A DNA stretch of 33,165 nucleotides from an uncultured Alphaproteobacteria bacterium. GTDB taxonomy: Bacteria > Pseudomonadota > Alphaproteobacteria > RF32 > CAG-239. The notes beneath the pieces are model-generated. The model worked only from the letters and a program-made list of their open reading frames with translations. It had not been told where the DNA came from and made no database searches. Shown here one piece after another: positions 14,252 to 22,504 of this stretch. Position 1 is the stretch's first letter. Each line of letters opens with the position of its first letter. Position numbers and translations under genes: made by a program. Where the stretch lies: the NCBI GenBank assembly GCA_949297665.1, contig CASFTO010000048.1, positions 1 to 33,165 on the forward strand, in the 5' to 3' direction.

Positions 14252-15454
14252 ATGATAACAGGTAGTCAGCATATATTTGAGGTTCTTAAAAAGAGCGTGC
14301 GGGCAGGGCTCGGAACGGCGCTCTGTTGTGCGGTGTTCTTGACGGCAACCGCTGTTGAGGCGTGGGCGAAAAATACCATTAAAGATGTGCGTACCGGTCA
14401 GCAAGTTGACGGTGTCAGAATCGTTTTGGATGGTACTGAAGATTTTGAATATGACGCGTTTTTGTTGGATTCTCCTAACCGCTTGGTGATTGATTTAAAA
14501 GATACGCAAATTTCCGGAACGCCTAAAATTTCTAAAAATAAACTTATCAGCGATTTTAGAATTGGTAATCAGTCTAAAATTAACGGAAAACGTTTGGTCT
14601 TTGAACTTTATAATAATGTCAATATCAAAAAGAAATTTACGATTGAACCGCAAGCCGGACAGAAAAATTGGCGCTTGGTGATTGATTTGAGTTCGCAGGG
14701 ACTTTCTGACCCGTCGCCGAAATCTAATCTGAAGAGTAATTATACCGGTGCGGTTAAACGCAAGAAAATTGTCGTGCTTGATCCGGGACACGGCGGTAAA
14801 GATCCCGGTGCTATCGGGCGTTCTTATAGAACATACGAGAAAAATATTACACTCTCTATGGGTAAAGAATTGCAAAAACAACTGGAGGCTCAAGGCTTTA
14901 AGGTTTATATGACACGCTCTACCGATATTTTTATTCCGCTTCGTAAACGTGTGGCAATTGCCAGAAATTATCACGCCGATTTGTTTATCAGTATTCATGC
15001 GGATAGTGCGCTTAATCGTAATGCCAGAGGCTTATCCGTTTATACCCTTTCTGAAAAAGCGTCCGACAAAGAGGCTGAGGCTTTAGCTGAAAGAGAAAAT
15101 AAAGCCGATATTATTGATGGTATGGACTTTTCGGATAATTCGCCGGAAATTAACGATGTCCTTATTTCTCTATCTCAAAATGACAGCCGTAATAAGTCTT
15201 CTAAATTTGCTGGTTATGTCGTGACAGAGATGAAACAACGAGTTAAACTTGTCAGCAATGCGCATAAATTTGCCGGTTTTGCCGTGCTTAAGGCGCCGGA
15301 TATTCCGTCGGTGTTGATTGAGTTGGGCTATCTTTCCAACTATTCGGAAGAGAAGTTTTTGCGTCAGCCGTCTTATCGTAAAAAGTTAGGTGAGGCGATT
15401 ACGAAGTCCGTGGTTCGGTATTTCAAAGATCCGGAAATCGCTTCCGCTTTATAA
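14252..15454 (+). CDS. amiC: N-acetylmuramoyl-L-alanine amidase (AMIN + Amidase_3)
   Basis: 400 residues. It cleaves the amide between N-acetylmuramic acid and L-alanine of peptidoglycan during daughter-cell separation. An N-terminal signal segment (ALCCAVFLTATAVEAWA) precedes an AMIN-type domain at about residues 40-145. The zinc-dependent Amidase_3 domain spans about 170-395. Likely metal ligands and catalytic residues are His180 (DPGHGGKDPG), Glu196 (YEKNITL), His249 (SIHAD) and Glu357 (LIELGYLSN). The start at 14252 gives a sensible signal peptide; a TTG at 14243 is also in frame. amiC is used in the sense of the AmiA/B/C family; the exact orthologue is not established. Confidence 0.92.
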   Translation: MITGSQHIFEVLKKSVRAGLGTALCCAVFLTATAVEAWAKNTIKDVRTGQQVDGVRIVLDGTEDFEYDAFLLDSPNRLVIDLKDTQISGTPKISKNKLISDFRIGNQSKINGKRLVFELYNNVNIKKKFTIEPQAGQKNWRLVIDLSSQGLSDPSPKSNLKSNYTGAVKRKKIVVLDPGHGGKDPGAIGRSYRTYEKNITLSMGKELQKQLEAQGFKVYMTRSTDIFIPLRKRVAIARNYHADLFISIHADSALNRNARGLSVYTLSEKASDKEAEALAERENKADIIDGMDFSDNSPEINDVLISLSQNDSRNKSSKFAGYVVTEMKQRVKLVSNAHKFAGFAVLKAPDIPSVLIELGYLSNYSEEKFLRQPSYRKKLGEAITKSVVRYFKDPEIASAL

Positions 15455-15614
15455 TATAAAATATGGGTATTTATTGCTTGAGGTGTAAAAAAAGTCAGCC
15501 TTTACTTTAGATGGCAGAGGTTTCTTCTTTTGGGGATAATGCGCTTTTTTGATGATTCTTTATTTATTTTTCCTATAATCTTATTGTTGTTGATCGAAAA
15601 TCGGAGTTGTGGGA

Positions 15615-16124
15615 ATGGTGCAGAAAATCATTATCGTTTTGACGGTGTTGATTGCGTTCTGGTTAAACTTAAAACAAATTAATGCGCAAGAGTTAAGCTC
15701 TAATCCTTGGCTTGAAGCTAATGACGAGGAGGCTATTGAAGCGGTTTATCAAAAAGAACAAAAACGCGCTCGTCGACAGTCTACTCTTCACTACCAAACC
15801 GAGGAGGCTACTACTATCGATCGTACGCACGCCTATATTCAACCCGAAGAGAGCGGAGAAGACGAGGGATTTTTTGATTCGGTTAAAAATTTGATGAGCG
15901 ATGACGATAATCAAGAACAAGCGTTGGTGCCGAATACTCAAGCTAATCGGCAGGCTATCGCCAGACAACAACAACAAGCCGCTGATAGTGGTTCCGGATT
16001 TAGTTTGCTAGGGTTGCAAAATGGTTTGAAATTGCCAAAACTCCCCAATGCTAATGCGCTTATTCAAAAATTTGAACGCGCTACGGGTGTCGATTTCAAA
16101 AGTATGGGTAAATATTTGCGATAG
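15615..16124 (+). CDS. Exported low-complexity protein, unknown
   Basis: 169 residues. CGGAG eight bases upstream supports the ATG at 15615 over the in-frame GTG at 15609. Residues 1-25 form a signal peptide (KIIIVLTVLIAFWLNLKQ, then INAQ). The mature part is hydrophilic, with many Glu/Gln/Asp (ANDEEAIEAVYQKEQKRARR), a QQQQ stretch and a compact end (LPNANALIQKFERATGVDFK). No known family. It lies between the amidase and trmJ, on the same strand. A periplasmic location is inferred from the signal. Confidence 0.75.
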   Translation: MVQKIIIVLTVLIAFWLNLKQINAQELSSNPWLEANDEEAIEAVYQKEQKRARRQSTLHYQTEEATTIDRTHAYIQPEESGEDEGFFDSVKNLMSDDDNQEQALVPNTQANRQAIARQQQQAADSGSGFSLLGLQNGLKLPKLPNANALIQKFERATGVDFKSMGKYLR

Positions 16125-16175
16125 ATGTGTTCGTAAGGGAGCGAGTTTGCGGAATGTTTGGGGTGGAGGCAGTGT

Positions 16176-16290
16176 GCGACTTTAGTGTAGAGGTGATGGG
16201 CGACTTGCGGCTTGCGACTTTAGTGCAGAGGTGAGGGGCGGCTTATGGTTTGCGACTTTAGTGCAGAGGCGAGATTTTAATGCAGATGTT
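16176..16290 (+). repeat. 38-bp tandem repeat, about three units
   Basis: GCGACTTTAGTG(C/T)AGAGG recurs at 16176, 16214 and 16252, exactly 38 bases apart, the third unit being partial. It lies in the 275-base gap before trmJ, where no gene is seen. Confidence 0.8.
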
Positions 16291-16399
16291 GGGGGGATGG
16301 TTTGCTCGTGATGTCTTGACAAAGTGGGTTCTTTGATTTATGTGGAAAAAAGTTTTTGTGGCTCGGTGGAGCTTTTTTGTTTTTTTAGGAGTTTGAACA

Positions 16400-17119
16400 G
16401 TGAGTGAATTTATGGCACCGGTCGTTGTTTTGGTTAAACCGCAGTTGGCGGAGAATATCGGTATGGCCGCAAGAGCTATGAAAAATTGCGCGCTTAAAGA
16501 ATTGCGTATCGTGCAACCAGAACAGTCGCCCACTTCCGAGATTGCTCTGCGCGCTTCTTCCAATTCCGAAGAAATTCTCCTTAATGCGAAAATCTATGCC
16601 TCCACGCAAGAGGCTTTGGCGGATCTCACGATGGTTTATGCCGCTACCGCTCGGCCTCGCCATCAGGTGAAAGAGGTGTTTACCGCGGAATATGCCGCTC
16701 AGCATTTGCCTCAAGATGCCAAAGTCGGGTTTATGTTCGGATGTGAGCGCACGGGGCTGGAAAATGAAGATATTTCTTTGGCCGATGCGATTATTGAAGT
16801 GCCGCTTAATCCGGAACATTGTTCGCTCAACCTTGCGCAAGCGGTGCTTGTTATCGGCTATGAATATTATAAAACAACTATTGCTCCCGAAGGACGGCGC
16901 TTTATTACCAACGGCGGACAAGTGGCCGATAAAGAAAAGTTGTTTAAGTTTATTGAAAATCTGAATGGACGAATTAAGCAAAGTCCACGGCTTAAAGATG
17001 AAGAACATACTAAGAGTTTGCTCCGCAACATCAGCAATATTTTTACACGCGCGCAAATCACCGAACAAGAATTGAATTCGCTTTACGGTATTGTCAATAT
17101 CTTAAGTGATGGAAAATAA
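16400..17119 (+). CDS. trmJ: tRNA 2'-O-methyltransferase, TrmJ type
   Basis: 239 residues of the SPOUT (SpoU/TrmH) class, which use S-adenosylmethionine to methylate ribose 2'-OH; TrmJ acts on tRNA position 32. The N-terminal motif VVVLVKPQLAENIGMAARAM is typical. The trefoil-knot motifs are MFGCERTGLENED and EVPLNPEHCSLNLAQAVLV, near residues 112-155. The C-terminal helical extension is also TrmJ-like. AGGAG lies eight bases before a GTG at 16400, so GTG is preferred over the ATG at 16412. TrmJ is the best match, but another SpoU specificity cannot be excluded by eye. Confidence 0.9.
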   Translation: MSEFMAPVVVLVKPQLAENIGMAARAMKNCALKELRIVQPEQSPTSEIALRASSNSEEILLNAKIYASTQEALADLTMVYAATARPRHQVKEVFTAEYAAQHLPQDAKVGFMFGCERTGLENEDISLADAIIEVPLNPEHCSLNLAQAVLVIGYEYYKTTIAPEGRRFITNGGQVADKEKLFKFIENLNGRIKQSPRLKDEEHTKSLLRNISNIFTRAQITEQELNSLYGIVNILSDGK

Positions 17120-17268
17120 TCCTTCTTTATCTTGTTGATTTAAAACTTTTTTTAGGTGCTGAGTTGGTGCGCCTTTTGTGTATGTTCTTTGTTGTGAGTT
17201 GCTTTATTCTTTTATCAAAAATTTTTAAGCGTAGCGTGTCTATTGAGCGGTGTTTATGGGGCGAGGTT

Positions 17269-18024
17269 CTACATTAAGGAGCCTTGGTCGGTAATAGTGA
17301 CGGTATGATAAAAGTCTGAGAGTATCATAAAATTAGTCGGTAAGAGCATAAACGTTATTAAGATGTAAACAATAATCCAAAACCAAGTAAGCGGGCTCTT
17401 TAGGCTTTTTGTTTCCTCAGGTGTTGATGTGGAAGTTTCCTCCGGTTTCATCTGCTTATTCGTCTTTTTTATACGAAAGAGAGCAAGATGTGCGCAGAGG
17501 GTGATTATGCAGAAAATCAAATAGATTGGCCAGTACGAGATAAGGAACATATACAAAGTAGGTATAGTTGTACTTCCAATCGGCAAAATTTCAAAAAAAT
17601 GGGCTAAGGAAAGAGGTGTTAACGGTATTGATATTAAGATGAGAGTGGTATAATAGACAACCAGCGAGTGAAACTTCTTGTATTTATCGGCACTGGTGGG
17701 TTGGTGTTTTAAGGCCGTTTTGAAAAGGCAGGTCAGTGTGGTGTTATTTAGGTATGCTTTTCCGTTGATTATGGGAAACATTATGAGCGCTATGTTTTGC
17801 ATATACCAACGCCCCATATTTGCAAAATAGACGCATAGATAATATATCCAAGGGTACTTTTTAAGCCAGATGGCTATCGATACTACGGAGATAATTAAAG
17901 AGATGGTAAAAAGCAAATCTAGGGTAAAGCTATAGTCTTCAAATGGGGGGCGTGGTTTTAGTTTGTAAAATATTGCGGCGATAATGGGGAAAATTATTCT
18001 GTGGTATTTTTTTGATTGTATCAA
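17269..18024 (-). CDS. Multi-pass membrane protein; start ambiguous
   Basis: 251 residues from a TTG at 18024. About six hydrophobic segments (FTLDLLFTISLIISVVSIAI, YTTLILISIPLTPLSLAHFF, YWPIYLIFCIITLCAHLAL, WFWIIVYILITFMLLP) and a hydrophilic KKTNKQMKPEETSTSTPEE loop are visible. No family is recognised. The TTG has no ribosome site. Sixteen bases upstream, an ATG at 18040-18038 with a well-spaced AGGA begins MLKKIFDTIKK in the other frame. Losing one A from either of two seven-A tracts (minus strand, 18034-18028 or 18013-18007) would join it to this protein. A slip, a sequencing error or a genuine TTG start are all possible. Confidence 0.65.
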   Translation of the reverse strand: MIQSKKYHRIIFPIIAAIFYKLKPRPPFEDYSFTLDLLFTISLIISVVSIAIWLKKYPWIYYLCVYFANMGRWYMQNIALIMFPIINGKAYLNNTTLTCLFKTALKHQPTSADKYKKFHSLVVYYTTLILISIPLTPLSLAHFFEILPIGSTTIPTLYMFLISYWPIYLIFCIITLCAHLALFRIKKTNKQMKPEETSTSTPEETKSLKSPLTWFWIIVYILITFMLLPTNFMILSDFYHTVTITDQGSLM

Positions 18025-18148
18025 ATATTTTTTTGAGCATAGCCGTATCCTTTTCTATGACCATTATGGTTAGCGTAGGATGAAGTTCACTTAGAGTCAA
18101 CCTTGCAGAGGTTTTTCTCCACAGTCAAAAATAAGGAGGGTCAGATAT

Positions 18149-18817
18149 TTATTTGGGGTTTTGTTTGCTCAATAAGGCCAGTTGTTTCTCCAAAGCACTG
18201 ATGCGTTCTTCGTACTCGGCTATCTTCTTTTCATACGGGTCTTCGCTCTTGGCATCTATACCATACGGCATGAATGCTTTGCTCTTAGATTTCTCAACCG
18301 GTATTGCCGCCGTGCCGATGACGGTGGTGTTTTCCGCAACATCTTTTACTACCGTTGCGTTTGCGCCGATTTTGGCATTTTTCCCTATGGTTATCGGACC
18401 TAAAACCAACGCACCGGCGCCGATAATTACATTATCTTCCACGGTTGGGTGGCGTTTGCCTTTCTTCCCGCCATAAGATTTCGTTCCGCCTAAAGTGACA
18501 CCGTGATACATTGTCACATTGTCCCCGATGATTGAGGTTTCGCCTATGACGACTCCCATGCCGTGGTCGATAAAAAAGTTTTTGCCGATTTTAGCGCCGG
18601 GGTGTATCTCAACCCCCGTCAGCCAGCGCCCTAATTGCGAAACTAATCTTGCCGGCAATCGCCAGCCTTTTTCCCACATATAGTGCGAAAGTCTGTAAAA
18701 TAGTATCCCATGATACCCCGAGGAGCATAAAAACGCTTCTAATCTTCCGCTTGTTGCCGGATCTTTGCTGGTTATCGTGTCTAGGTCTTGCAGAATCTGC
18801 TTGAAATTTGATTTCAT
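18149..18817 (-). CDS. cysE: Serine O-acetyltransferase
   Basis: 222 residues. It acetylates L-serine with acetyl-CoA, the first step of cysteine synthesis. A helical N-terminal region (FRL-type [16 protein letters not shown]) leads to a left-handed hexapeptide-repeat beta-helix ([58 protein letters not shown]). His residues at IDHGMG and TMYHGV are the expected active-site positions. The C-terminus adds a coiled coil ([19 protein letters not shown]), as in EpsC-like forms. GAGGAG lies about 12 bases before the ATG. It is divergent from the alpha/beta hydrolase gene at 18919. Confidence 0.94.
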   Translation of the reverse strand: MKSNFKQILQDLDTITSKDPATSGRLEAFLCSSGYHGILFYRLSHYMWEKGWRLPARLVSQLGRWLTGVEIHPGAKIGKNFFIDHGMGVVIGETSIIGDNVTMYHGVTLGGTKSYGGKKGKRHPTVEDNVIIGAGALVLGPITIGKNAKIGANATVVKDVAENTTVIGTAAIPVEKSKSKAFMPYGIDAKSEDPYEKKIAEYEERISALEKQLALLSKQNPK

Positions 18818-18918
18818 TTCTGATATAACTCCTCTTCGTGTTAATACCTAATTAAGAATCTTTAGGTTAATATAACGGCTATATGAGTTAAATCAAGAGA
18901 AAATAAAGAGTATATCAC

Positions 18919-19749
18919 ATGGTTGAAGTTATCATTAACGGGCATGCCGGTAGATTAGAGGGACGTTATCATCAAGCAAAGCGTCCGGACGCTCCGGTGG
19001 CTCTTATTTTACACCCGCATCCGCAATACGGCGGAACGATGAACAATAAAGTCGCTTATGCGCTCTTTACTTGTTTTAAAGATTTAGGTTTTTCGGTGTT
19101 GAGATTTAATTTTAGAGGTGTCGGACGTTCGCAGGGGGCTTTTGAAGACGGACCGGGGGAACTTTCGGATGCCACTATCGCTCTCGATTGGTTGCAGGCG
19201 CAAAATCCTGACGCAAGACAGTGTTGGATTGCCGGTTATTCTTTTGGCGCTTGGATTGGGTTGCAACTCTTAATGCGAAGACCCGATATTAATAATTTTA
19301 TCGCTGTTTCTCCGCCGGCTAATGAAAAAGATTTCGGTTTCTTGGCGCCGTGCCCAACTTCCGGCTTGATTATTCAGGGCGGTATGGATGATATCGGTGA
19401 TCCGAGAGTTGTTGAAGATTTGGCTTTGAGATTAAATAATCAACGCCATGTCGATGTCGATTTTGCCATGATTGAAGAGGGCGACCATATGTATAACGGT
19501 CATTTGGTTGACTTGTACAAAGTTGTCGGGCAATATGTTATTGCCGCTCTCTCGAAAAGAGCTCCCGCTAAGAAAAGACGCGGGCGGCGTAAAAAATCCG
19601 AAATCGCAGAACAGATGTTGTTGGAGGGTAAGTCTTCTGACGCTGCTGAGGACGATTATGTCGATGATGACGAGGATTTTGATGATGATGAATATAACGA
19701 CGACGATATGAACGATGATTTTGACGACGAAGAGGATGACGAAAAATAA
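18919..19749 (+). CDS. Alpha/beta hydrolase with charged C-terminal tail
   Basis: 276 residues. The first 210 form an alpha/beta hydrolase of the COG2945 type: HPHPQYGGTMNNKV (oxyanion region), FNFRGVGRSQG, nucleophile motif GYSFGAW, acid-loop region GGMDDIGD and catalytic His in EGDHMY. The physiological substrate is unknown. The remaining roughly 65 residues are unlike a hydrolase: a basic patch (KRAPAKKRRGRRKKS, about 213-227), then an almost purely Asp/Glu tail from about 241 to the end. Such a tail should be disordered and could bind nucleic acid, basic proteins or metal; that is inference. The start has only a weak purine-rich ribosome site. Confidence 0.85.
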   Translation: MVEVIINGHAGRLEGRYHQAKRPDAPVALILHPHPQYGGTMNNKVAYALFTCFKDLGFSVLRFNFRGVGRSQGAFEDGPGELSDATIALDWLQAQNPDARQCWIAGYSFGAWIGLQLLMRRPDINNFIAVSPPANEKDFGFLAPCPTSGLIIQGGMDDIGDPRVVEDLALRLNNQRHVDVDFAMIEEGDHMYNGHLVDLYKVVGQYVIAALSKRAPAKKRRGRRKKSEIAEQMLLEGKSSDAAEDDYVDDDEDFDDDEYNDDDMNDDFDDEEDDEK

Positions 19750-19825
19750 ATCTTTGTGGTTGAGGGCGTGCATTCTCTGAACGGTTTGCGGTTTATCCAA
19801 GAGCAAGGGCTGAGGCGGTGCACGG

Positions 19826-19956
19826 AGTTGCGAAAGCGGTGGTGCGAAGTTGCGAAAGCGGTGGCGCGGAGTTGCGAAAGCGGTGGTGCGAAGTTGCCAA
19901 AGCGGTGGCGCGGAGTTGCAAAGGCGGTGGTGCGGAGTTGCAAAAGCGGTGCGCGG
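19826..19956 (+). repeat. 22-bp minisatellite, six units
   Basis: Six units of AGTTGCGAAAGCGGTGG(C/T)GCG(A/G) begin at 19826, 19848, 19870, 19892, 19914 and 19936; the last is one base short. Unit ends alternate TGCGA / CGCGG in the first four. Twenty-two is not a multiple of three, so the period passes through all frames and every frame crossing it looks open. I see no gene in 19750-20167 apart from this array and the 20105 terminator. Confidence 0.9.
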
Positions 19957-20102
19957 TGTTGCTGTAATTCTGAGGCATCGTGCGCTTAGATATTTAAGGG
20001 GCTTGGAGCCTTATGGTCGCGCGCTTAGAGCAGAGTTGATTCTTTGTTTATCGGTGGGCGTTTAACTTCAGAGTGTTAAAATTTTTTGTTTTATCAGACT
20101 AA

Positions 20103-20134
20103 AAAACAGGTGTCACCATAAGGACACCTGTTTG
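20103..20134 (-). terminator. Terminator of the 20168 gene
   Basis: AACAGGTGTC / GACACCTGTT hairpin; read on the minus strand it ends in a run of T, directly downstream of the small membrane-protein gene. Confidence 0.8.
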
Positions 20135-20167
20135 TGTTAATTAATCAAATGAATTTAGTGCTTAGGT

Positions 20168-20371
20168 TTATTTGCCGCGGATGAGCAAAATGGTTAGTTT
20201 GGCTATAATAAACCAAATAGCAATTACTAGTAAGAGCCATTTGAAATTATCGGCGTTGATGCCGAAATTTAGAACGTTTGGCAAAACAATGGCACTTAAT
20301 CCTAATGCCCAGAAAATGGCGATGATGATGGCGAAGAGAACCAGACCATCTTCAAATCTTAATTTTCTCAT
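20168..20371 (-). CDS. Small two-helix membrane protein
   Basis: 67 residues: a short charged N-terminus (MRKLRFEDG), helix 1 (LVLFAIIIAIFWALGLSAIV), a loop, helix 2 (WLLLVIAIWFIIAKLTILLI) and RGK at the end. The ribosome site is weak (AAAG). A strong terminator follows its stop codon, which supports its being a real transcription unit. No family recognised. Confidence 0.6.
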   Translation of the reverse strand: MRKLRFEDGLVLFAIIIAIFWALGLSAIVLPNVLNFGINADNFKWLLLVIAIWFIIAKLTILLIRGK

Positions 20372-20537
20372 AGTCTTTAGTTTTGTGGAACGCGGGCTTA
20401 TGGTCCGAGTTTCCGGTTGTTAAAATAATTTGCATATCTCTAAGTTATTGTCTGAGAGAGTAGCATATTTTAGGGCTGCATGCAAGATATTTTTTTATTG
20501 GGGGCGGCGAATATTGCCCATATTGACAAAATAATGC

Positions 20538-20565
20538 TTGATTTTTTCTTTTTTTATGTTATCAA
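20538..20565 (+). promoter_or_regulatory. Extended -10 promoter of WG-like gene 1
   Basis: TTGATT (20538-20543), 16 bases and TATCAA (20560-20565) with TGT before the -10. Weaker than the equivalents at 22369 and 23872 but in the same position relative to the conserved leader. Confidence 0.5.
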
Positions 20566-20569
20566 GGCT

Positions 20570-20685
20570 TTTGTTAAATGAGTTATTTTGTCTATTATAA
20601 AGCTATTTTTCTTTACGCTTGGTGCAAACTAACCTTTAACATTGTGATTTGTTTTTTTAGTGTTTTATTTCTAATCCTAAAAATT
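20570..20685 (+). promoter_or_regulatory. Conserved leader of WG-like gene 1
   Basis: Shares GTTAAATGAGTTATT, TGTC(G/T)ATTAT, CTATTTTTCTTTA, TTAACAT(T/C)GTGA and TTTCTAATCCTAAAA with the leaders at 22400 and 23905. A frame from the ATG at 20578 (MSYFVYYKAIF...) reads without a stop into the main gene. Confidence 0.7.
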
Positions 20686-22299
20686 ATGGAAACAGAAAGA
20701 TTTGTTTTTGACACGCCTAAGACGTGTTTTAATTCCCAAACAGGTAAAAAAATTGCGGACAATGTTACCGCTTTGATTTTGTTTCAAGACAACTGGGTCT
20801 ATGCCTTGCTTGATAAGCAAAAAGATGTGCTTTTTGATGAAAAAGGACAGAAAGTGGCAGAGAATGTTAATCTTGATCAAGTCGGTAAGGCTTGTTATGT
20901 CGTCGGTAATGATGATGATAAAACTGTCTCTTTGCTGACTGCCGACGGTAGAGTGTTGTTTGATCATGTGCAAGATGTCGAACTCTTTGATTGCGGTTGG
21001 TTCGTCGTGCAACAAAATGATGTATGCGCTCTTTATCGTCAAGACTTGTCTCTCGTTATTAAAGGGTTTATTCAGGTGACTTTGCTCGGCGACGGCGAAT
21101 TTATTGTTGCAGAACATGAACCCGAGCTCTTGACTATCTATCGTGGCGACGGTTCGATTTTGGCTCAGAATGTTAAAGATTTTCAGTTTATGACTTCAAC
21201 TTTCTATTGGTTGAGATTTGAAGATAAAACAATTATCTTTGACGATATCGCTAAAACTCAATCCGTCTGCGAGGGGGCACTGCCGGAATTGTTGTTGGGT
21301 AATATGTACAAGGCGGTTTCTAACGGTCTTTTACACCTCTATCGTGCCGACGGACAATTGGTCTTGGCTGCTCATAAAGATTATTACTGTTTTGATAACG
21401 GAATGATTTTGGCGCAGCGTGATGACGATTCTTGGCTCCTCTTTAATCCGCATATGGAGGTCGTTGCTGATGAAATTGTGGATTTTTCAGGCGGATTTGA
21501 TGATGAGTTTTTGGCCGTTTCTACGAAAGAATATGACTATCTCTTTGATGATAAAGGAAATCTGGTGCGCGAGGATGTCTTTATCAAACGTTGCGGACAT
21601 CGATGCTTCTTGCTCAAAGAGAACGGCTTTGAGGCCGGCGGCTTGTATCGCTATGATTTAACCGAACTCGAAACCGGTGTCGTTGATGCGGATGTTTTCG
21701 ATAACGGTTGGAGTGTCAGAGAAAAATCACCGCTTCCGGGACAGAAGGAAACTTATTATAAACTCGTTGATGATGAGAATCTTTTTGTCGCTTCTTCTCC
21801 GTCCTATATTGATTATCAGGAAACTTACGGGACGTGGATTATTTGTAACGAGAAAAATAAGTTTTCTTTCCATCATTTCGAACGGGGCACACTCTTGGAA
21901 GATGCTGACAAAATTATTGCGATTGGGGCTTGTCTGCTTGTCAGACGCAGCCTTATGGTTGAAATTTACTCATTGCCTCAACTTGTTGAACCGCAACCTT
22001 TGGGGGCAATACCGCAACCGTGGATGCCGATTTGGAGCGGGGATATTCTCTCTTTGAAAAAATCCGTTTCTTTCTGCGGCGGGACTTGTTTTGGCGGTGA
22101 GGTTGATTTTCACTTTCTTATTGACGATGCCCCAATGGTAGAAATTGGTGTACGAGTTGTTGTTGCTGATAAAGAAGACGATGATGTTGAGGACGGTAAC
22201 GACGCAGATGCGCGGCAAAAATCCGATGCTAATGCTACCGCAACAAATGCCAGTGATGCGCCGAAATCGCCTATTGACGGTGGTGAAACGCAAAAGTAA
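20686..22299 (+). CDS. WG-like repeat protein 1 (family C)
   Basis: 537 residues. I start at the ATG at 20686 because the leader upstream is conserved as DNA in all three paralogues; the in-frame ATG at 20578 would add 36 hydrophobic residues. The protein consists of loosely repeated 40-45-residue beta units (WFVVQQNDVCALYRQDLSLV, NGLLHLYRADGQLVLAAH, DYLFDDKGNLVRE) resembling WG/KWG repeats, probably a propeller or solenoid. The end is a low-complexity acidic/Ala tail (ADKEDDDVEDGNDADAR, ANATATNASDA). No signal peptide if started here. Two paralogues follow. Function unknown; no Shine-Dalgarno site. Confidence 0.75.
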   Translation: METERFVFDTPKTCFNSQTGKKIADNVTALILFQDNWVYALLDKQKDVLFDEKGQKVAENVNLDQVGKACYVVGNDDDKTVSLLTADGRVLFDHVQDVELFDCGWFVVQQNDVCALYRQDLSLVIKGFIQVTLLGDGEFIVAEHEPELLTIYRGDGSILAQNVKDFQFMTSTFYWLRFEDKTIIFDDIAKTQSVCEGALPELLLGNMYKAVSNGLLHLYRADGQLVLAAHKDYYCFDNGMILAQRDDDSWLLFNPHMEVVADEIVDFSGGFDDEFLAVSTKEYDYLFDDKGNLVREDVFIKRCGHRCFLLKENGFEAGGLYRYDLTELETGVVDADVFDNGWSVREKSPLPGQKETYYKLVDDENLFVASSPSYIDYQETYGTWIICNEKNKFSFHHFERGTLLEDADKIIAIGACLLVRRSLMVEIYSLPQLVEPQPLGAIPQPWMPIWSGDILSLKKSVSFCGGTCFGGEVDFHFLIDDAPMVEIGVRVVVADKEDDDVEDGNDADARQKSDANATATNASDAPKSPIDGGETQK

Positions 22300-22319
22300 T
22301 GCGCTAAGCTCAATTTTAA

Positions 22320-22354
22320 CCCCTTTTCTCTTTAGTGAGAAAGGGGGTTTTTTT
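22320..22354 (+). terminator. Rho-independent terminator
   Basis: CCCCTTTTCTC / GAGAAAGGGGG stem with loop TTTAGT and a long T-run, after WG-like gene 1. Confidence 0.85.
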
Positions 22355-22368
22355 GGTTATGATTCAAC

Positions 22369-22396
22369 TTGAAATTTTGTTTTTTCGTGGTATAGT
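22369..22396 (+). promoter_or_regulatory. Extended -10 promoter of WG-like gene 2
   Basis: TTGAAA (22369-22374), 16 bases and TATAGT (22391-22396) preceded by TGG. Nearly identical, spacer included (TTTTTCGTG), to the promoter at 23872. Confidence 0.75.
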
Positions 22397-22399
22397 GAC

Positions 22400-22504
22400 G
22401 GACGTTAAATGTGTTATTGTGTCGATTATGAGGACTATTTTTTTATCTCTGACCGATGCATCTTGTGAGTTTTTTTTTGTTTTTTCTAATCCTAAAACTT
22501 ATTT
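22400..22504 (+). promoter_or_regulatory. Conserved leader of WG-like gene 2, with short frame
   Basis: Carries the family C leader blocks, ending in TTTTCTAATCCTAAAA. A 19-codon frame (22409-22468, MCYCVDYEDYFFISDRCIL) lies inside it and starts like the frames in the other two leaders. Confidence 0.6.

Noticed and set aside
19656-20065. Several overlapping frames on both strands across the 22-bp array
   Set aside because: A GC-rich period of 22 without stops opens all six frames; none has a ribosome site or a plausible product.
20578-20685. 36-residue N-terminal extension of WG-like protein 1 as a real membrane anchor
   Set aside because: The segment is conserved as DNA in the other two leaders, where the frame is interrupted before the main start, so it is better explained as leader.
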